DNA of 64,000 nucleotides from Monoglobus pectinilyticus (GCF_002874775.1 NZ_CP020991.1:476917-540916); one strand, 5' to 3'; positions 53,915-63,370 are shown, numbered from the stretch's first letter. A program made the numbers and translations. Notes: a model not told the origin generated them from the letters alone.

Positions 53915-54347
53915 ATTCCATACCTCCATTAATTTCTAAATTATTCATATATTCATTATCGGTCTTAACAATTTTCATCGGCACGTCATAATCGACAAAA
54001 ACATGCAGCACGTCCTCAACAATCTGAGAGTTGATATTAGACCCATACAAATAACTCTTATCCTGTACTTGAATAAATGTAAGGTTTATCATCAACTTGT
54101 CTGCAATCTCTAACATCTCAGACCGACTGCCTGATTTTCCGGGAAAGAAATGTATATCAAATGACTGTTCGTGATTATATCTCAAACCTAGTGAAACCCT
54201 GTTTCTGACAGATAAATTGACAATATAAAAACAGGGCTTTTTCAAGTCCTGTTTTATTTCCTCAGTATATATTTTATAATTTTCTCCAAACAAGCTATAA
54301 AGCTTATTTGATATTCCTGCAATTGTCTCATTAGTCAAATAATTCAC
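53904..54347 (-). CDS. tail terminator-like protein (DUF6838-like)
   Basis: A 147-residue protein in the tail-completion position, after the gp10-like gene. It contains EEIKQDLKKPCFYIVNLSVR and YNHEQSFDIHFFPGKSGSRS, resembling the DUF6838/XkdJ group that caps the tail tube where it meets the head. It overlaps the gp10-like gene by 17 nt and the next gene by 11 nt. Confidence 0.78.
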   Translation of the reverse strand: MNYLTNETIAGISNKLYSLFGENYKIYTEEIKQDLKKPCFYIVNLSVRNRVSLGLRYNHEQSFDIHFFPGKSGSRSEMLEIADKLMINLTFIQVQDKSYLYGSNINSQIVEDVLHVFVDYDVPMKIVKTDNEYMNNLEINGGMEYGD

Positions 54348-54726
54348 CCAATTTCTGCAATAACCGCTTTTCTAATAATTGTGGGACAATCCTTTCTATT
54401 TCTTTTTCAGCATTTGTCAACATGAACCGCCCGGTTACCCAGCCTTTATGATTGGTTGTCCTGTGTCCATATTCGACATACATAGCATAATCAGCTGTAT
54501 TGTACACAACCGAACACCAAACATTACCGTTCTTTCTAGCAGCTTCCATTTTCCACGAGCGTTTTAAATGTCCTGTATCCACAGGCGTGTTTTGTTTTGT
54601 CATACGTAACAATCGTGCGGCAATTTCATTACAACATTCTTCTGCTAATCTGTCATATTCTGTATTTGTTAATTTACCTAGATTATTCCTAAAAACTTTT
54701 AAATCATTAAAATTACAGCGTATCAT
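54331..54726 (-). CDS. HK97 gp10-like head-tail joining protein
   Basis: A 131-residue protein with TKQNTPVDTGHLKRSWKMEA and VYNTADYAMYVEYGHRT, the clear signature of the HK97 gp10/XkdI family. These join head and tail. The ATG at 54726 is the one in the TAATG overlap with the preceding gene; the frame extends three codons further to a TTG. Confidence 0.92.
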   Translation of the reverse strand: MIRCNFNDLKVFRNNLGKLTNTEYDRLAEECCNEIAARLLRMTKQNTPVDTGHLKRSWKMEAARKNGNVWCSVVYNTADYAMYVEYGHRTTNHKGWVTGRFMLTNAEKEIERIVPQLLEKRLLQKLGELFD

Positions 54727-55091
54727 TAAGACCAATCCTCCACCAGAGATAAAATAATTTCCTGATGGCTGCCGTATACTGCTGGTTTTCCGCTTTTTTC
54801 ATATGTATTTGTTGCGCCGTTCTGAGTTATAACAAGTGTTGTTCCTTCCGTCACATTAACGTCCGGCGAACAAAATAGTTTTATCTCTTGTACCGCCTTA
54901 TATGCGCCGTCTTGTTCCGATACAGTTGATATAGTTTTATATGATATACGGCACGGCAGGTTTTCAGCAACGGCTTCTTTTATTTGTTCAGTGATTTTAG
55001 TATCTTCATTTTGTTTATTAACACTCTCATACAATGTCATGCGGCCTGTGTAAGTCTTTTCTATTGCCGCTCTAACCATATCCGCTACCAT
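54726..55091 (-). CDS. minor head/neck protein
   Basis: A 121-residue protein beginning MVADMVRAAIEKTYTGRMTL, with a beta-barrel-like second half (EIKLFCSPDVNVTEGTTLVI). Position and pattern fit the XkdH-like head-closure protein that stoppers the portal, but sequence recognition is modest. The ATG at 55091 follows AGGTG and overlaps the end of the upstream gene. Confidence 0.72.
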   Translation of the reverse strand: MVADMVRAAIEKTYTGRMTLYESVNKQNEDTKITEQIKEAVAENLPCRISYKTISTVSEQDGAYKAVQEIKLFCSPDVNVTEGTTLVITQNGATNTYEKSGKPAVYGSHQEIILSLVEDWS

Positions 55092-55468
55092 ACTAAACAC
55101 CTATACTTTCTAAAATAAGCTTTGTCAATTTTACACATCTGCTTTACTGTTTCATCAAACTTTTGTTCCGGCGTGCTACTCTCATTTAATGCAAATGTTA
55201 CAGCCGTGTCGCCTACATTTATACTTTTTACAGCCGATTCAAAACTAAAGTTATCACCTAACAAATTGAACGCTTTCGCGTTCTTCAAATATTCACCGCA
55301 AATTATATTTACAGCTACACTTTCTGCATCCTCCGGTATACGCTTTGTGTGACATATATTAAGTATCTTAGATGTTACCAATTCAACAGCTTGTTCCAGT
55401 AGTCCCGTATTAATTTCCGAAACACCAAAACAGTTTAGCATTTCTGCCGCGCTCGTATAAATATCCAT
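55085..55468 (-). CDS. gp6-like head-tail connector
   Basis: A 127-residue mostly helical protein: YTSAAEMLNCFGVSEINTGL, then AVNIICGEYLKNAK. Its position directly after the capsid gene and its helical content match phage gp6/YqbG-type connectors that sit under the portal. It lies 11 nt after the capsid gene. Confidence 0.75.
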   Translation of the reverse strand: MDIYTSAAEMLNCFGVSEINTGLLEQAVELVTSKILNICHTKRIPEDAESVAVNIICGEYLKNAKAFNLLGDNFSFESAVKSINVGDTAVTFALNESSTPEQKFDETVKQMCKIDKAYFRKYRCLVW

Positions 55469-55479
55469 ATCAACCTCTC

Positions 55480-56496
55480 CTAAATCTTATGTTTAAACTC
55501 CACTATTCTAATTTTCTTAGCTTCGAAAACCGGTTTCCAGTTCTCAGCTTTTGCTACTTCTGCTCTTGACGGTCCCTCAGTTTTGGCAACATCGGCATTA
55601 GTCCACGAGATTCCACGAGGATGTAATATATATGTCTTACGGTTAATAAGATAATCAACACCTGAACCTTTACGCTTTGCTCTATCCGTCTCCGTTGAAA
55701 CAAAACCCACCGGACTTCCATTGCCCAGCGCTATAGCGCCATCGCCAAACAAATATGTCGAGAATACCATATTTGCGCCGCTGCCTGTATACGGACAGCC
55801 ATCATCTATAATAATTCTCTTACCCATATATGTATTAAATGGTGACGCGTCAGACGGTCTTTGTGTTTCGATTAAATCTTGTTTTCTGAGAGCTGATTCA
55901 ACAGCGCTGTGCATTGCTATCGCTGTGAGCTGAGACTTAGCATCTCCTAACAACTGCTGGGCGTCAATAAACGCTGCGCCCGACCACTTTGCAGCCGCTC
56001 CTGACCCTCCTGAAATATCCAAAATATTACTTGACAGTCTTGTCTCTGCGGCTGTAGCATTCTCTCCTGTCGTTGCCGTTGTGGTACCGAATATGCCCTT
56101 TAATACTGCAATAAGCTCTTTTTGCATATCTCGTGACCAAAATCCTGCAACGAGTGCTCCTATTGCCGCCATCGGGTCTGACCCCGACATCGCAGCTGAC
56201 AGGTCGGTTGCGCTCCACATCTTCGCTCGTCTCAGTATCACCGATATATCTTTATTTGATGTAATTTTTTCATCTGTTAAATCTTCGCCTTCAATAATTT
56301 GTTCTGATTCTCCGTTTAAGTCCTCGTAAAAAGGCATTTGCACCATTGGTGCCGCCTGTGACGCAAGTGTGTTATACTCCGTATTGTTCTTTATTATTCC
56401 GCTTTGCACCAGTTCCGAAAGCTCCATTGTTTTTTCAATAACATATGGATTAAACAGCTCCGGCACTATTATATCTGTTAATGTTGTTCCTGGCAT
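55480..56496 (-). CDS. major capsid protein
   Basis: A 338-residue HK97-fold-type capsid protein. Visible are LTDIIVPELFNPYVIEKTME at the start, SDPMAAIGALVAGFWSRDMQ in the middle and the late AIALGNGSPVGFVSTETDRA. It resembles the gp13-type capsid group found with SPP1-like portals. The strong AAAGGATG site and single long frame suit a highly made protein. It follows the scaffold gene by 20 nt. Confidence 0.88.
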   Translation of the reverse strand: MPGTTLTDIIVPELFNPYVIEKTMELSELVQSGIIKNNTEYNTLASQAAPMVQMPFYEDLNGESEQIIEGEDLTDEKITSNKDISVILRRAKMWSATDLSAAMSGSDPMAAIGALVAGFWSRDMQKELIAVLKGIFGTTTATTGENATAAETRLSSNILDISGGSGAAAKWSGAAFIDAQQLLGDAKSQLTAIAMHSAVESALRKQDLIETQRPSDASPFNTYMGKRIIIDDGCPYTGSGANMVFSTYLFGDGAIALGNGSPVGFVSTETDRAKRKGSGVDYLINRKTYILHPRGISWTNADVAKTEGPSRAEVAKAENWKPVFEAKKIRIVEFKHKI

Positions 56497-56516
56497 AATA
56501 AATCATCCTTTCAATT

Positions 56517-57107
56517 TTAAATTTTTGTTCCCGCCTCAGCCGCTAAAGCCTTGGCTTTTTCCGGGTCATCTTTAAGCAATTGGCCCTGTTCTGTCAAATT
56601 GAATGTGTCTTTTGCAAATGGATTAATTGACTTTGTTTTTCCGCTTCTAGGGGTATAATCAACCTGAACTTCATTAGTTTTAAAGAGAAACTTTTTACTT
56701 TCCTGCATAGCTGTCAGCTGTTCATCCACTCCTGACACCTTGCCGTCTTCATCAACTGTTATCTTATCCATATCAAACAACTTTGCAACAATATCAATGT
56801 CCTGGGCTTTATCGGCTATTGCAGTTTTAATTGCAGTTTCTTTTATAAACTTTTCTATCTGTTTTTTGTGTTCCTGTTCAGATTCATCAAACTTACTTTT
56901 CCAATCATCAGCAGCTTGTTTGATTTTATCAATATCCATACTTTTAAAGTTTTCAATCTGTTTGTTGGCTTCTTTAAGCTGAACCTTAATATTGTCATAA
57001 TCGGCATACTTGTTTTTTATAGCTTCAACATCCTTGCCGTTTTCATCCATAATTTTGTCAATTATTTCTTCAGACAACTCCAAGCTTTTTAGATATTCCC
57101 TTTTCAT
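56517..57107 (-). CDS. phage scaffolding protein (GP20-like)
   Basis: A 196-residue, highly charged coiled-coil protein: MKREYLKSLELSEEIIDKIM, then KVQLKEANKQI-type heptads (IKVQLKEANKQIENFK) through residue 95, and a C-terminal NPFAKDTFNLTEQGQLLKDD. It matches GP20-type scaffolds, which organise capsid assembly and then leave. It sits just before the capsid gene. Confidence 0.9.
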   Translation of the reverse strand: MKREYLKSLELSEEIIDKIMDENGKDVEAIKNKYADYDNIKVQLKEANKQIENFKSMDIDKIKQAADDWKSKFDESEQEHKKQIEKFIKETAIKTAIADKAQDIDIVAKLFDMDKITVDEDGKVSGVDEQLTAMQESKKFLFKTNEVQVDYTPRSGKTKSINPFAKDTFNLTEQGQLLKDDPEKAKALAAEAGTKI

Positions 57108-57200
57108 ATGATTCCTTTCTCGCTACGCTGATTTACGTCAGTTGCTTTGACCTGCGCTCGTAGTTTTACGTCATTGCGGACAAATTTTGTATATAAAAAT

Positions 57201-57230
57201 AACGCCTGCGATATTACAGACGTTAATTAA
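57201..57230 (-). terminator. stem-loop between a cysteine-rich gene and the scaffold gene
   Basis: On the reverse strand AACGTCTG pairs with CAGGCGTT (one G-T), followed by ATTTTTAT. It is a possible attenuator inside the late operon. The rest of 57108-57200 shows nothing else. Confidence 0.5.
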
Positions 57231-57419
57231 TTATTTTTGCAAATTCATGATTGTAAATTGACAAACACCATCTTTATATGCGGCGCAGTCTGTTTCACAT
57301 TCGCATAATGTCTCTGTAGACACTGTTGTAAAAACATCTCTTTCAAGCTGTCCATCTTCGTTATATTCATAGCGTTGCTCTGTATATTCTTTTCTATTGC
57401 ACTTGTGCGGACATTTCAT
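57231..57419 (-). CDS. small cysteine-rich prophage protein
   Basis: A 62-residue protein starting MKCPHKCNRKEYTEQRYEYN. Six cysteines occur as CPHKC, CECETDC and one later CQF, which suggests a zinc ribbon. Family and role are not recognised; Com-like translation regulators are one possibility. The ATG at 57419 follows AAAGGAG; a GTG three codons earlier overlaps that site. Terminator-like hairpins flank the gene. Confidence 0.65.
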   Translation of the reverse strand: MKCPHKCNRKEYTEQRYEYNEDGQLERDVFTTVSTETLCECETDCAAYKDGVCQFTIMNLQK

Positions 57420-57439
57420 TTTAATCACTCCTTTCAGGC

Positions 57440-57467
57440 ATAATAAAAGCGCCCTATAAAGGACGCT
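57440..57467 (-). terminator. terminator-like hairpin upstream of the cysteine-rich gene
   Basis: On the reverse strand AGCGTCC pairs with GGGCGCT (57448-57467), followed by TTTTATTA, 13 nt past the stop of the 60-residue gene. Confidence 0.5.
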
Positions 57468-57479
57468 CGTGTTAATTTT

Positions 57480-57662
57480 CTAATACATTACATCGTCATC
57501 AAGGGTCAAATAGCCCAGTTCATAAACGTCTTTATTTTCTTTAAGACAGTGTTTGATGATTTTCTCTATATTATCCGTTGACAACACCGCCAGCGGGTAT
57601 ATATCACCGAAAGCATCATAGTATTTGTCTAGCAAAACTCCAAACTCTTCTTGTACGCCCAT
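57480..57662 (-). CDS. small prophage protein of unknown function
   Basis: A 60-residue acidic protein, MGVQEEFGVLLDKYYDAFGD, ending ELGYLTLDDDVMY. No motif recognised; it is helical in character. It starts at the base after the gp7 stop and is likely co-translated with it. Confidence 0.62.
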   Translation of the reverse strand: MGVQEEFGVLLDKYYDAFGDIYPLAVLSTDNIEKIIKHCLKENKDVYELGYLTLDDDVMY

Positions 57663-59555
57663 CTATTCCACCTCTTTCAAAATTTCTAACATAGCCTTAT
57701 AACTATTTGGCAGGTACATCTTTATATATTCTAAGGTCTCTCCACCACAAACCTCGGCGCTCATAATGTTAGCCCACATCTCTGATGCTGCCTCATACTG
57801 TCTGCATATCGCTTTGACTTTATTTTGATTACTCACGTCAAATCCCATGTTTGCGTATAACTGTTTAAGTTGTTTCCTCTTGGTGCCCCTAACCATTTTG
57901 TCATAGCTTTCGATAGCTGCATATCGTCTGTTGTAATATGTCTCGCCATGACCCCAGTTTATTCTAGACCTTGGGAAAAGTCCATCTATCGCATCCTGGA
58001 CGCCGTGACTTGAATCGTGATATTTCAAATCATTTCGAACATCGCTATTAATAATCGAACGAATATGTTCCTTGTCTTTTCTAACAGCCGTTAAAAACTC
58101 GTCGCTTTGACTTGCAATATTAGTGAAATAATTTTTAAACCCAGTGATTTCACGCAAGTTTTCCATTTCATTAAAACTCAATTTGTCAACAACCAGGCTC
58201 TTGTCAAAATAATGCCCATATTCGTGAGCAAGAGTGCTGTATTTGTTGCCATTGTTTTCAGAATACTTAAAGCTTATAGAATTAGCGGTTGGGTCATATT
58301 GCGACACACGGCTTGGTTGCAACTTTATTCCATCTACACCATCGCCGTATTTTGAGTATAGCTTTGTAATATCTTGATTTTCGTGATTATTTATAATATC
58401 TAGATACTCATTATAATCTTCTTTTGCCATCCCCGACTTCTTGAGTTTTTCTAAATTATAAATGACCTCTTTGTTAGCTTTTATTATATCATCTTTAATA
58501 CCTTTTGTAAACCTTTCGTCAACATATTTAGATTTCCACTCGGGATACTTCATGTCGGCCGGAACAGTATAATATTTACCGTTTTCATCTCTCGCTGCTC
58601 GTGTCTCATCTTGTGTAAATTCGTCATCAAAATAAGGCACAGATGTACACCGGCAACGGCAATGAAATGGCGGTGAATTCATCCCGACCACCATGTCAGA
58701 TGTTTCAAACACTCTCCCATCCATGTCTTGACACACACCGCACGTTACATTGTCAAGAGTTCCATTTATCTCATATCTGTTCACCCCTAATTCATTATAT
58801 GCTTGCTTTGTCCCCGCTTCTCGAAAAAATGCACTCTCCGTTAAGGCTAAATTCTCAGCCTGTCTCTTTGTGACATCAAATTCTTTTCTTATTTTAGCAA
58901 CTAACTCATTAGGATTGTCCCCGCGAATAAAAGCGTAGGCCAAGTCATTTTGAAGTTTTGAAATCAATTCCGGTCTGTGCTTTCCCCATATCCGCTCTGA
59001 AAATGTCTTATTATCAGCAGTCCACGGTTTGCTTATAATCTTTGCTATTGTTTTTTCGTCCAAAATGGAAAATGAACTTCCAACAACACCAAATTTTTGA
59101 AATTCATACATTGAACGATAATAGCTGTCTGTATACGTACTCTCTATCAGTCTTGACAATCCGTCAACTTCCCTACCGGAAACGCATTCTACCTGATGCT
59201 GCATCTGCACTTTCATGGCTTCGAGCCGGCTTATATGTACTTTGGCGCTTGCATTTTCAAGTTGTTTGCTCCATTGGTTTGATATTTTGTTTTCTTCACC
59301 GTGCTTTATGTAATCTTCAATACTCCACTTAAACTCATCCAGTTCATCCCTGTTTAGCAATTTTTTAGCTTCTTGATATGATATTTGGTTATTTACCGCT
59401 ATTCGCTGATACCATTTTGATATTTCAGTCTCACAATTGTAGGAGGCCTGTTTATATATTTTTTCTAAATCATAAAAATACTGAGTTGCCTTTTTGTGTT
59501 CTGCCTGCTCCAAAAGTTCAAGACGTTTTCTCCAATATTCACTATTCTGTTTCAT
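57663..59555 (-). CDS. SPP1 gp7-like head morphogenesis protein fused to a metallopeptidase-like domain
   Basis: A 630-residue protein. The first 340 residues are an SPP1 gp7/Mu F-type minor capsid protein with NLALTESAFFREAGTKQAYN and the VTCGVCQDMDG plus HCRCRCTSVPYF metal-binding motif. From about 400 a second domain carries HEYGH at residues 444-448 and a downstream YEAASEMWAN (about 587-595), the pattern of an HExxH zinc peptidase with a late Glu ligand. Gp7 is normally near 300 residues. The peptidase could mature the head or act in the host. It overlaps the portal gene by 14 nt. Confidence 0.86.
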   Translation of the reverse strand: MKQNSEYWRKRLELLEQAEHKKATQYFYDLEKIYKQASYNCETEISKWYQRIAVNNQISYQEAKKLLNRDELDEFKWSIEDYIKHGEENKISNQWSKQLENASAKVHISRLEAMKVQMQHQVECVSGREVDGLSRLIESTYTDSYYRSMYEFQKFGVVGSSFSILDEKTIAKIISKPWTADNKTFSERIWGKHRPELISKLQNDLAYAFIRGDNPNELVAKIRKEFDVTKRQAENLALTESAFFREAGTKQAYNELGVNRYEINGTLDNVTCGVCQDMDGRVFETSDMVVGMNSPPFHCRCRCTSVPYFDDEFTQDETRAARDENGKYYTVPADMKYPEWKSKYVDERFTKGIKDDIIKANKEVIYNLEKLKKSGMAKEDYNEYLDIINNHENQDITKLYSKYGDGVDGIKLQPSRVSQYDPTANSISFKYSENNGNKYSTLAHEYGHYFDKSLVVDKLSFNEMENLREITGFKNYFTNIASQSDEFLTAVRKDKEHIRSIINSDVRNDLKYHDSSHGVQDAIDGLFPRSRINWGHGETYYNRRYAAIESYDKMVRGTKRKQLKQLYANMGFDVSNQNKVKAICRQYEAASEMWANIMSAEVCGGETLEYIKMYLPNSYKAMLEILKEVE

Positions 59556-60930
59556 CGGTTTTCACCCTTGTAAACATATCAGCTTCATCTTTGTTTACCT
59601 CTTCAAGTTCCTCTTCCTTAATGCGCTGCAGTTCACGTTCTATATTTTTAACCCATGGATGATTTTCAGCAATTGTTCGTTTCGAGATTAACCCAACCGA
59701 ATTTTTAGCAATTTCACAAAGTTCGCTGTCTGTCCTTACTTTAGTTCTCGTCCACGTTTGGATAATTTTATCTACCGCCAGCCCATAATAATTACATATT
59801 GCATTAATTAATTCCGAAAATCCCATTTTGAACTCTGCCTCGGTTGCTCCTGCTTTAAGCTCAAGCAATGAATACAAATATCCAAGGGCAATACCTGAAC
59901 TATTACCAAAATTCTGTGGGTCGGGGTCAATCCCCATGCCCTGCTCAAAAATTGATTTTCTAGTCATCTCAAGCATTATCTTACGGGCTTCGACAGGTAT
60001 ATCTATTGTAAGCGTCTGTAAATCGCCTTTGGCTTGTCCGTCTTCTTCAGCTGCGTCCACTTTTATAGTCTTAAACATTTTAAGTTCCGAGAGAAATTTT
60101 TCTAAAGATTCCCCTTCATACCCCGACAAAACAAAAATGACCTCTTGTATATCCTCAAGGTCGTTCAAAAATCCACTATAAACTTTATCATATGTATCTA
60201 TTTGGTCCTTATTTAAATCTAAATCTCTAGTATGCTCACTGTTATTAAAAAATGGAATAAACGGAATTCGCCCAAATGGATTAGGCACACTCGCCACAAA
60301 AGCCGATTGCTGAATATCAACATTATAACAATTATAGCACTCATATTCTTTTAATGTGTCTATGTCTCCATGTTCAGCTCTATATGAATATATCATATCA
60401 TCCGTATAATATTCATACACCTCATATGTTTTACCATCATCTTCAAGTTCTTTATATACTCTAAGCACAGCTTTCAATTTATCTTCAACCGTTGTGTCCC
60501 ATATAGGTATAACCTGTTTTGAATCCACAATTGTATATTTAAAGCCCTCGGTATCGCTCCAATAATATATCCACGCAACTCCACTATTTGAGGCCATATT
60601 ACACAGTTTAATACACACCTTTTCAAATTTATTCCCAAGTGTATTATAAATAACTGTATTTGCGTAATCGTCCGAAACGTCAAATAGGGGTTGTGCTGTA
60701 AACATGTACGAGGATTTTTGGTCAATCAGCAGACGATGAAAATTGCTTGCTATCCTATTATCCGCATTTCGCAGTGGCCTATCCTGACACTCATTTTTTC
60801 TTTCTCTATCCTTAAATTTTATATCGTTTTCCCTGTTATAATATCTTTCGCTTTGCTCGGCCATCATTATGAAATCCTTATGACCCGGCTCGTACTTTTT
60901 AATTAATTTCTTAACTACATCAATATCCAA
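59542..60930 (-). CDS. portal protein (SPP1 gp6-like)
   Basis: A 462-residue portal, the ring through which DNA enters and leaves. Family marks: NRIASNFHRLLIDQKSSYMF near residue 56, GRIPFIPFFNNSEHTRDLDL in the clip region and FGNSSGIALGYLYSLLELKA near residue 345. The C-terminus is acidic and helical. It is 5 nt after the large terminase gene and overlaps gp7. Confidence 0.94.
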   Translation of the reverse strand: MDIDVVKKLIKKYEPGHKDFIMMAEQSERYYNRENDIKFKDRERKNECQDRPLRNADNRIASNFHRLLIDQKSSYMFTAQPLFDVSDDYANTVIYNTLGNKFEKVCIKLCNMASNSGVAWIYYWSDTEGFKYTIVDSKQVIPIWDTTVEDKLKAVLRVYKELEDDGKTYEVYEYYTDDMIYSYRAEHGDIDTLKEYECYNCYNVDIQQSAFVASVPNPFGRIPFIPFFNNSEHTRDLDLNKDQIDTYDKVYSGFLNDLEDIQEVIFVLSGYEGESLEKFLSELKMFKTIKVDAAEEDGQAKGDLQTLTIDIPVEARKIMLEMTRKSIFEQGMGIDPDPQNFGNSSGIALGYLYSLLELKAGATEAEFKMGFSELINAICNYYGLAVDKIIQTWTRTKVRTDSELCEIAKNSVGLISKRTIAENHPWVKNIERELQRIKEEELEEVNKDEADMFTRVKTDETE

Positions 60931-60935
60931 TTATA

Positions 60936-62348
60936 TCACCTCAATACTGATATTCCAGATTTTCTTTGTCTTGTACGCTCTGCAACTCCTGTTGTCGCAT
61001 CCGGTGCATCATCATGCTTATTTTTACCTTCTTTTTGATAACTCATCATAGCCTCATAATATTCGGGCCACCTATCACGCCAATTTACGGGATAATATAT
61101 ATGTTCCATTACCCATGTACTATTTGATAATATACGCGCCTTTTTGTTTTTACTCTGATGATACCATTTTACTATCGTATGATTCGTGAATAACTCGCTT
61201 TCCATAATACGTTTTACACTTCTAGCAAAGCCGCGACCGCCGTTATTGCTCTCAATAGTAGCTTTATTCACGTCAAACTCAACAAGCCGTTTAGCTGTTT
61301 CTTTTTCCGTTATTTCCATGCTGTCTTTGGTGTAGTATACATCAAGTATATACGCTTCGCTGTTATAAACTCCGTATATTATATTACACAGATAATCGCT
61401 TCCTTCGTCAGCTGTATCACAATACGACCTAATCTCTGTAAACAACGAATTGCCACTTCCGTCAGACGGTATGTACTCATAAGTTTTGAAATGTGTGTAC
61501 AAACGTCCTTTTTGGTCAATGGGTATTTGCTGATAATTTGCTGACGCAATATCGGCTCCCATAGCCTTGACTTTCATATCATAGCTTTTGCGCGATAATA
61601 TTTCTTCGCAAATCATAGAACCGTCATCCTGTAGCGCTTTCATAGTTATAACTTTGCATTTTATATTTTCAGACTTGAAATATTTTATCGCTCTGCCTGC
61701 TAAATCTCCGGTTGCCCATCTCGTCATGATTATAAGGATTTTTCCGCCCTCTTCAAGACGGGATAGCATTGTATTTACAAACCAATCCCAATGTTTTTCA
61801 AGAATAGTTTCGTTGTACGCTTCTTCTGCTGATTTAATTAAATCGTCAATAATCATCCACGTACATCCAAAACCCGTTGCAGTTCCACTTGGAGAAGTGG
61901 CAAGATAATTATTATAGCCATCTGTCAGGCTCCATAAATTCATTGAACCGTCACCGCGCTTTATTTGAACTCCCGGAAATATATCAGAATAAATTATTTT
62001 GTCATTATCCGCTTTTTCCTCTTGTATCGCGTTTCTAACATTTTTTGAAAATGTAGTAGACAATGTTTCGTTGTATGAACCGGTCATAATTTTCTCGTTA
62101 TGATTGCGTCCCAAAAGCCACTCAACAAACAAGCCGGCAGTCCTTGACTTGCCGTGCCGCGGAGGTAAATTAACAATCATTATCTGTTCATCACTCTCAC
62201 AAAATCTTTGAAATTCATTACAAAGATTTATTAGATAATTTCTGTTAATTTTGTAAAATTCAGGAGCTAATAAATGGCAAAAATAAAAGAATTCACGCCG
62301 AGCAAGCTCTATCTTAGCACCAAGTTTAATATGTTCTTTATCCATCAT
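60936..62348 (-). CDS. terL: terminase large subunit
   Basis: A packaging motor of about 470 residues. Walker A-like NLPPRHGKSRTAGLF (about residues 59-73), Walker B CTWMIIDDLIKSAEE (about 163-177), the coupling motif ILIIMTRWATGDLAG, and nuclease acidic residues in RSYCDTADEGSDY and HDDAPDATTG. It cuts and pumps DNA into heads. Start at the ATG 62348 or 62345, overlapping the small-subunit gene. Confidence 0.95.
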   Translation of the reverse strand: MMDKEHIKLGAKIELARREFFYFCHLLAPEFYKINRNYLINLCNEFQRFCESDEQIMIVNLPPRHGKSRTAGLFVEWLLGRNHNEKIMTGSYNETLSTTFSKNVRNAIQEEKADNDKIIYSDIFPGVQIKRGDGSMNLWSLTDGYNNYLATSPSGTATGFGCTWMIIDDLIKSAEEAYNETILEKHWDWFVNTMLSRLEEGGKILIIMTRWATGDLAGRAIKYFKSENIKCKVITMKALQDDGSMICEEILSRKSYDMKVKAMGADIASANYQQIPIDQKGRLYTHFKTYEYIPSDGSGNSLFTEIRSYCDTADEGSDYLCNIIYGVYNSEAYILDVYYTKDSMEITEKETAKRLVEFDVNKATIESNNGGRGFARSVKRIMESELFTNHTIVKWYHQSKNKKARILSNSTWVMEHIYYPVNWRDRWPEYYEAMMSYQKEGKNKHDDAPDATTGVAERTRQRKSGISVLR

Positions 62349-62715
62349 CAACCAACTTCTTTAATTCATCTATTGTAAGTTCAGCGTATGGATTTTTAAA
62401 CTCCATTTTACCACTTAATTCAACTCCCTGTTTTTGGTAAAACTCGTCCTTGCATTTTCGTTCAAGATAATATTTCGATTCACTCAAATCGCCATGTTCA
62501 ATTTTTTCAGCTAAATTTATTTTTGCTCTTCTTTGGAGTGCTGTTTGTGCGCGCTTCATTTTGTCGGAAAAATCCTTATTTTTATTTAGATATTCATAAT
62601 AGGTATCTCTATGTATTTCTGCATAATCACAAGCTTCGCAGACATTAAAGCCTTTCATAAAAGCCCACTCAAGTTTTCCGACAACAATATCATTCATTTT
62701 TTTCGGTCTTGCCAT
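62338..62715 (-). CDS. terS: terminase small subunit
   Basis: A 125-residue DNA-binding subunit that picks the packaging site. It has MARPKKMNDIVVGKLEWAFM, a helix-turn-helix NVCEACDYAEIHRDTYYEYL, and a C-terminal oligomerisation part. The ATG at 62715 lies 6 nt after AGGGGGTG; GTG and ATG codons just upstream overlap that site. Confidence 0.9.
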   Translation of the reverse strand: MARPKKMNDIVVGKLEWAFMKGFNVCEACDYAEIHRDTYYEYLNKNKDFSDKMKRAQTALQRRAKINLAEKIEHGDLSESKYYLERKCKDEFYQKQGVELSGKMEFKNPYAELTIDELKKLVDDG

Positions 62716-62799
62716 AATCATCACCCCCTAATTTTCGTTCACATCACAGCCGCCCGCCCCTCAGCAAATTTTATGATGTACAATTCCCACAATGGCCAA

Positions 62800-62836
62800 A
62801 ACTAAAAGAGCCGTCCTAAGAAGGAAAACGGCTCTT
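62800..62836 (-). terminator. terminator ending the regulator transcript before the terminase
   Basis: AAGAGCCGT (62806-62814) pairs perfectly with ACGGCTCTT (62828-62836). On the reverse strand TTTAGTTTT follows. It separates the regulator gene from terS and would be a natural site of late antitermination. A TATAAT with upstream TGT lies at 62890-62895 on the same strand. Confidence 0.7.
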
Positions 62837-62889
62837 AAACAAAAAATATATAAAAGGAGAAATTACTTTGCATACCTTTCATAATACAA

Positions 62890-63303
62890 TTATAACATGT
62901 GATTTTCGGCATTTTCGGCAACTTTTATATTTTTTAAATATTTATTATGCTTCCGCCTCGGATAACTTTCGTCTGTCTCATTCATTCTAAAAGCAATCTT
63001 TTGGAATGTCCACCCTTCAATATATCGATATCTAAAAATTCGCCTGATTTCGCTGTCAGCAATGTTGTTAATAAATTCATTCAACTTGCGATATTCAGTT
63101 TTTAATAGCTGTAATTCTTTTCTTAACAATTCACGTGTACGGTCGCACTCAGCTGTTTCCACTTTCATGTTATGTTTTATGTACGGGAATTCCCTGTCTG
63201 ACCCCTGCACAATGTCAGAACTTTCAAGCATTTGTATCTGTTCGGCCAATTCTTCAATTTCTGCTTTTATACTTTTGTACTGCCTTAATCTTTCAGCTGT
63301 CAT
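62890..63303 (-). CDS. sigma-like late transcription regulator (ArpU/RinA-type)
   Basis: A 137-residue protein. The first 90 residues form a long charged coiled coil (RLRQYKSIKAEIEELAEQIQ). The end carries a sigma-70 region-4-like helix-turn-helix, FRYRYIEGWTFQKIAFRMNE followed by YPRRKHNKYL. Its place just upstream of the terminase genes fits ArpU/RinA/DUF722-type activators that turn on late phage genes. The ATG at 63303 follows GGATGTGA; a GTG four codons earlier is also possible. Confidence 0.78.
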   Translation of the reverse strand: MTAERLRQYKSIKAEIEELAEQIQMLESSDIVQGSDREFPYIKHNMKVETAECDRTRELLRKELQLLKTEYRKLNEFINNIADSEIRRIFRYRYIEGWTFQKIAFRMNETDESYPRRKHNKYLKNIKVAENAENHML

Positions 63304-63370
63304 AAGATTTATCACATCCAGTTTGATAATAATTCTTTGTCTGTTAAATTACTTTTTTATCCATATAGTT

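Noticed and set aside
62792-62881. 29-codon basic peptide frame (MAKTKRAVLRR...) on the forward strand
   Set aside because: No ribosome site or promoter; it is produced by reading through the terminator hairpin at 62806-62836.
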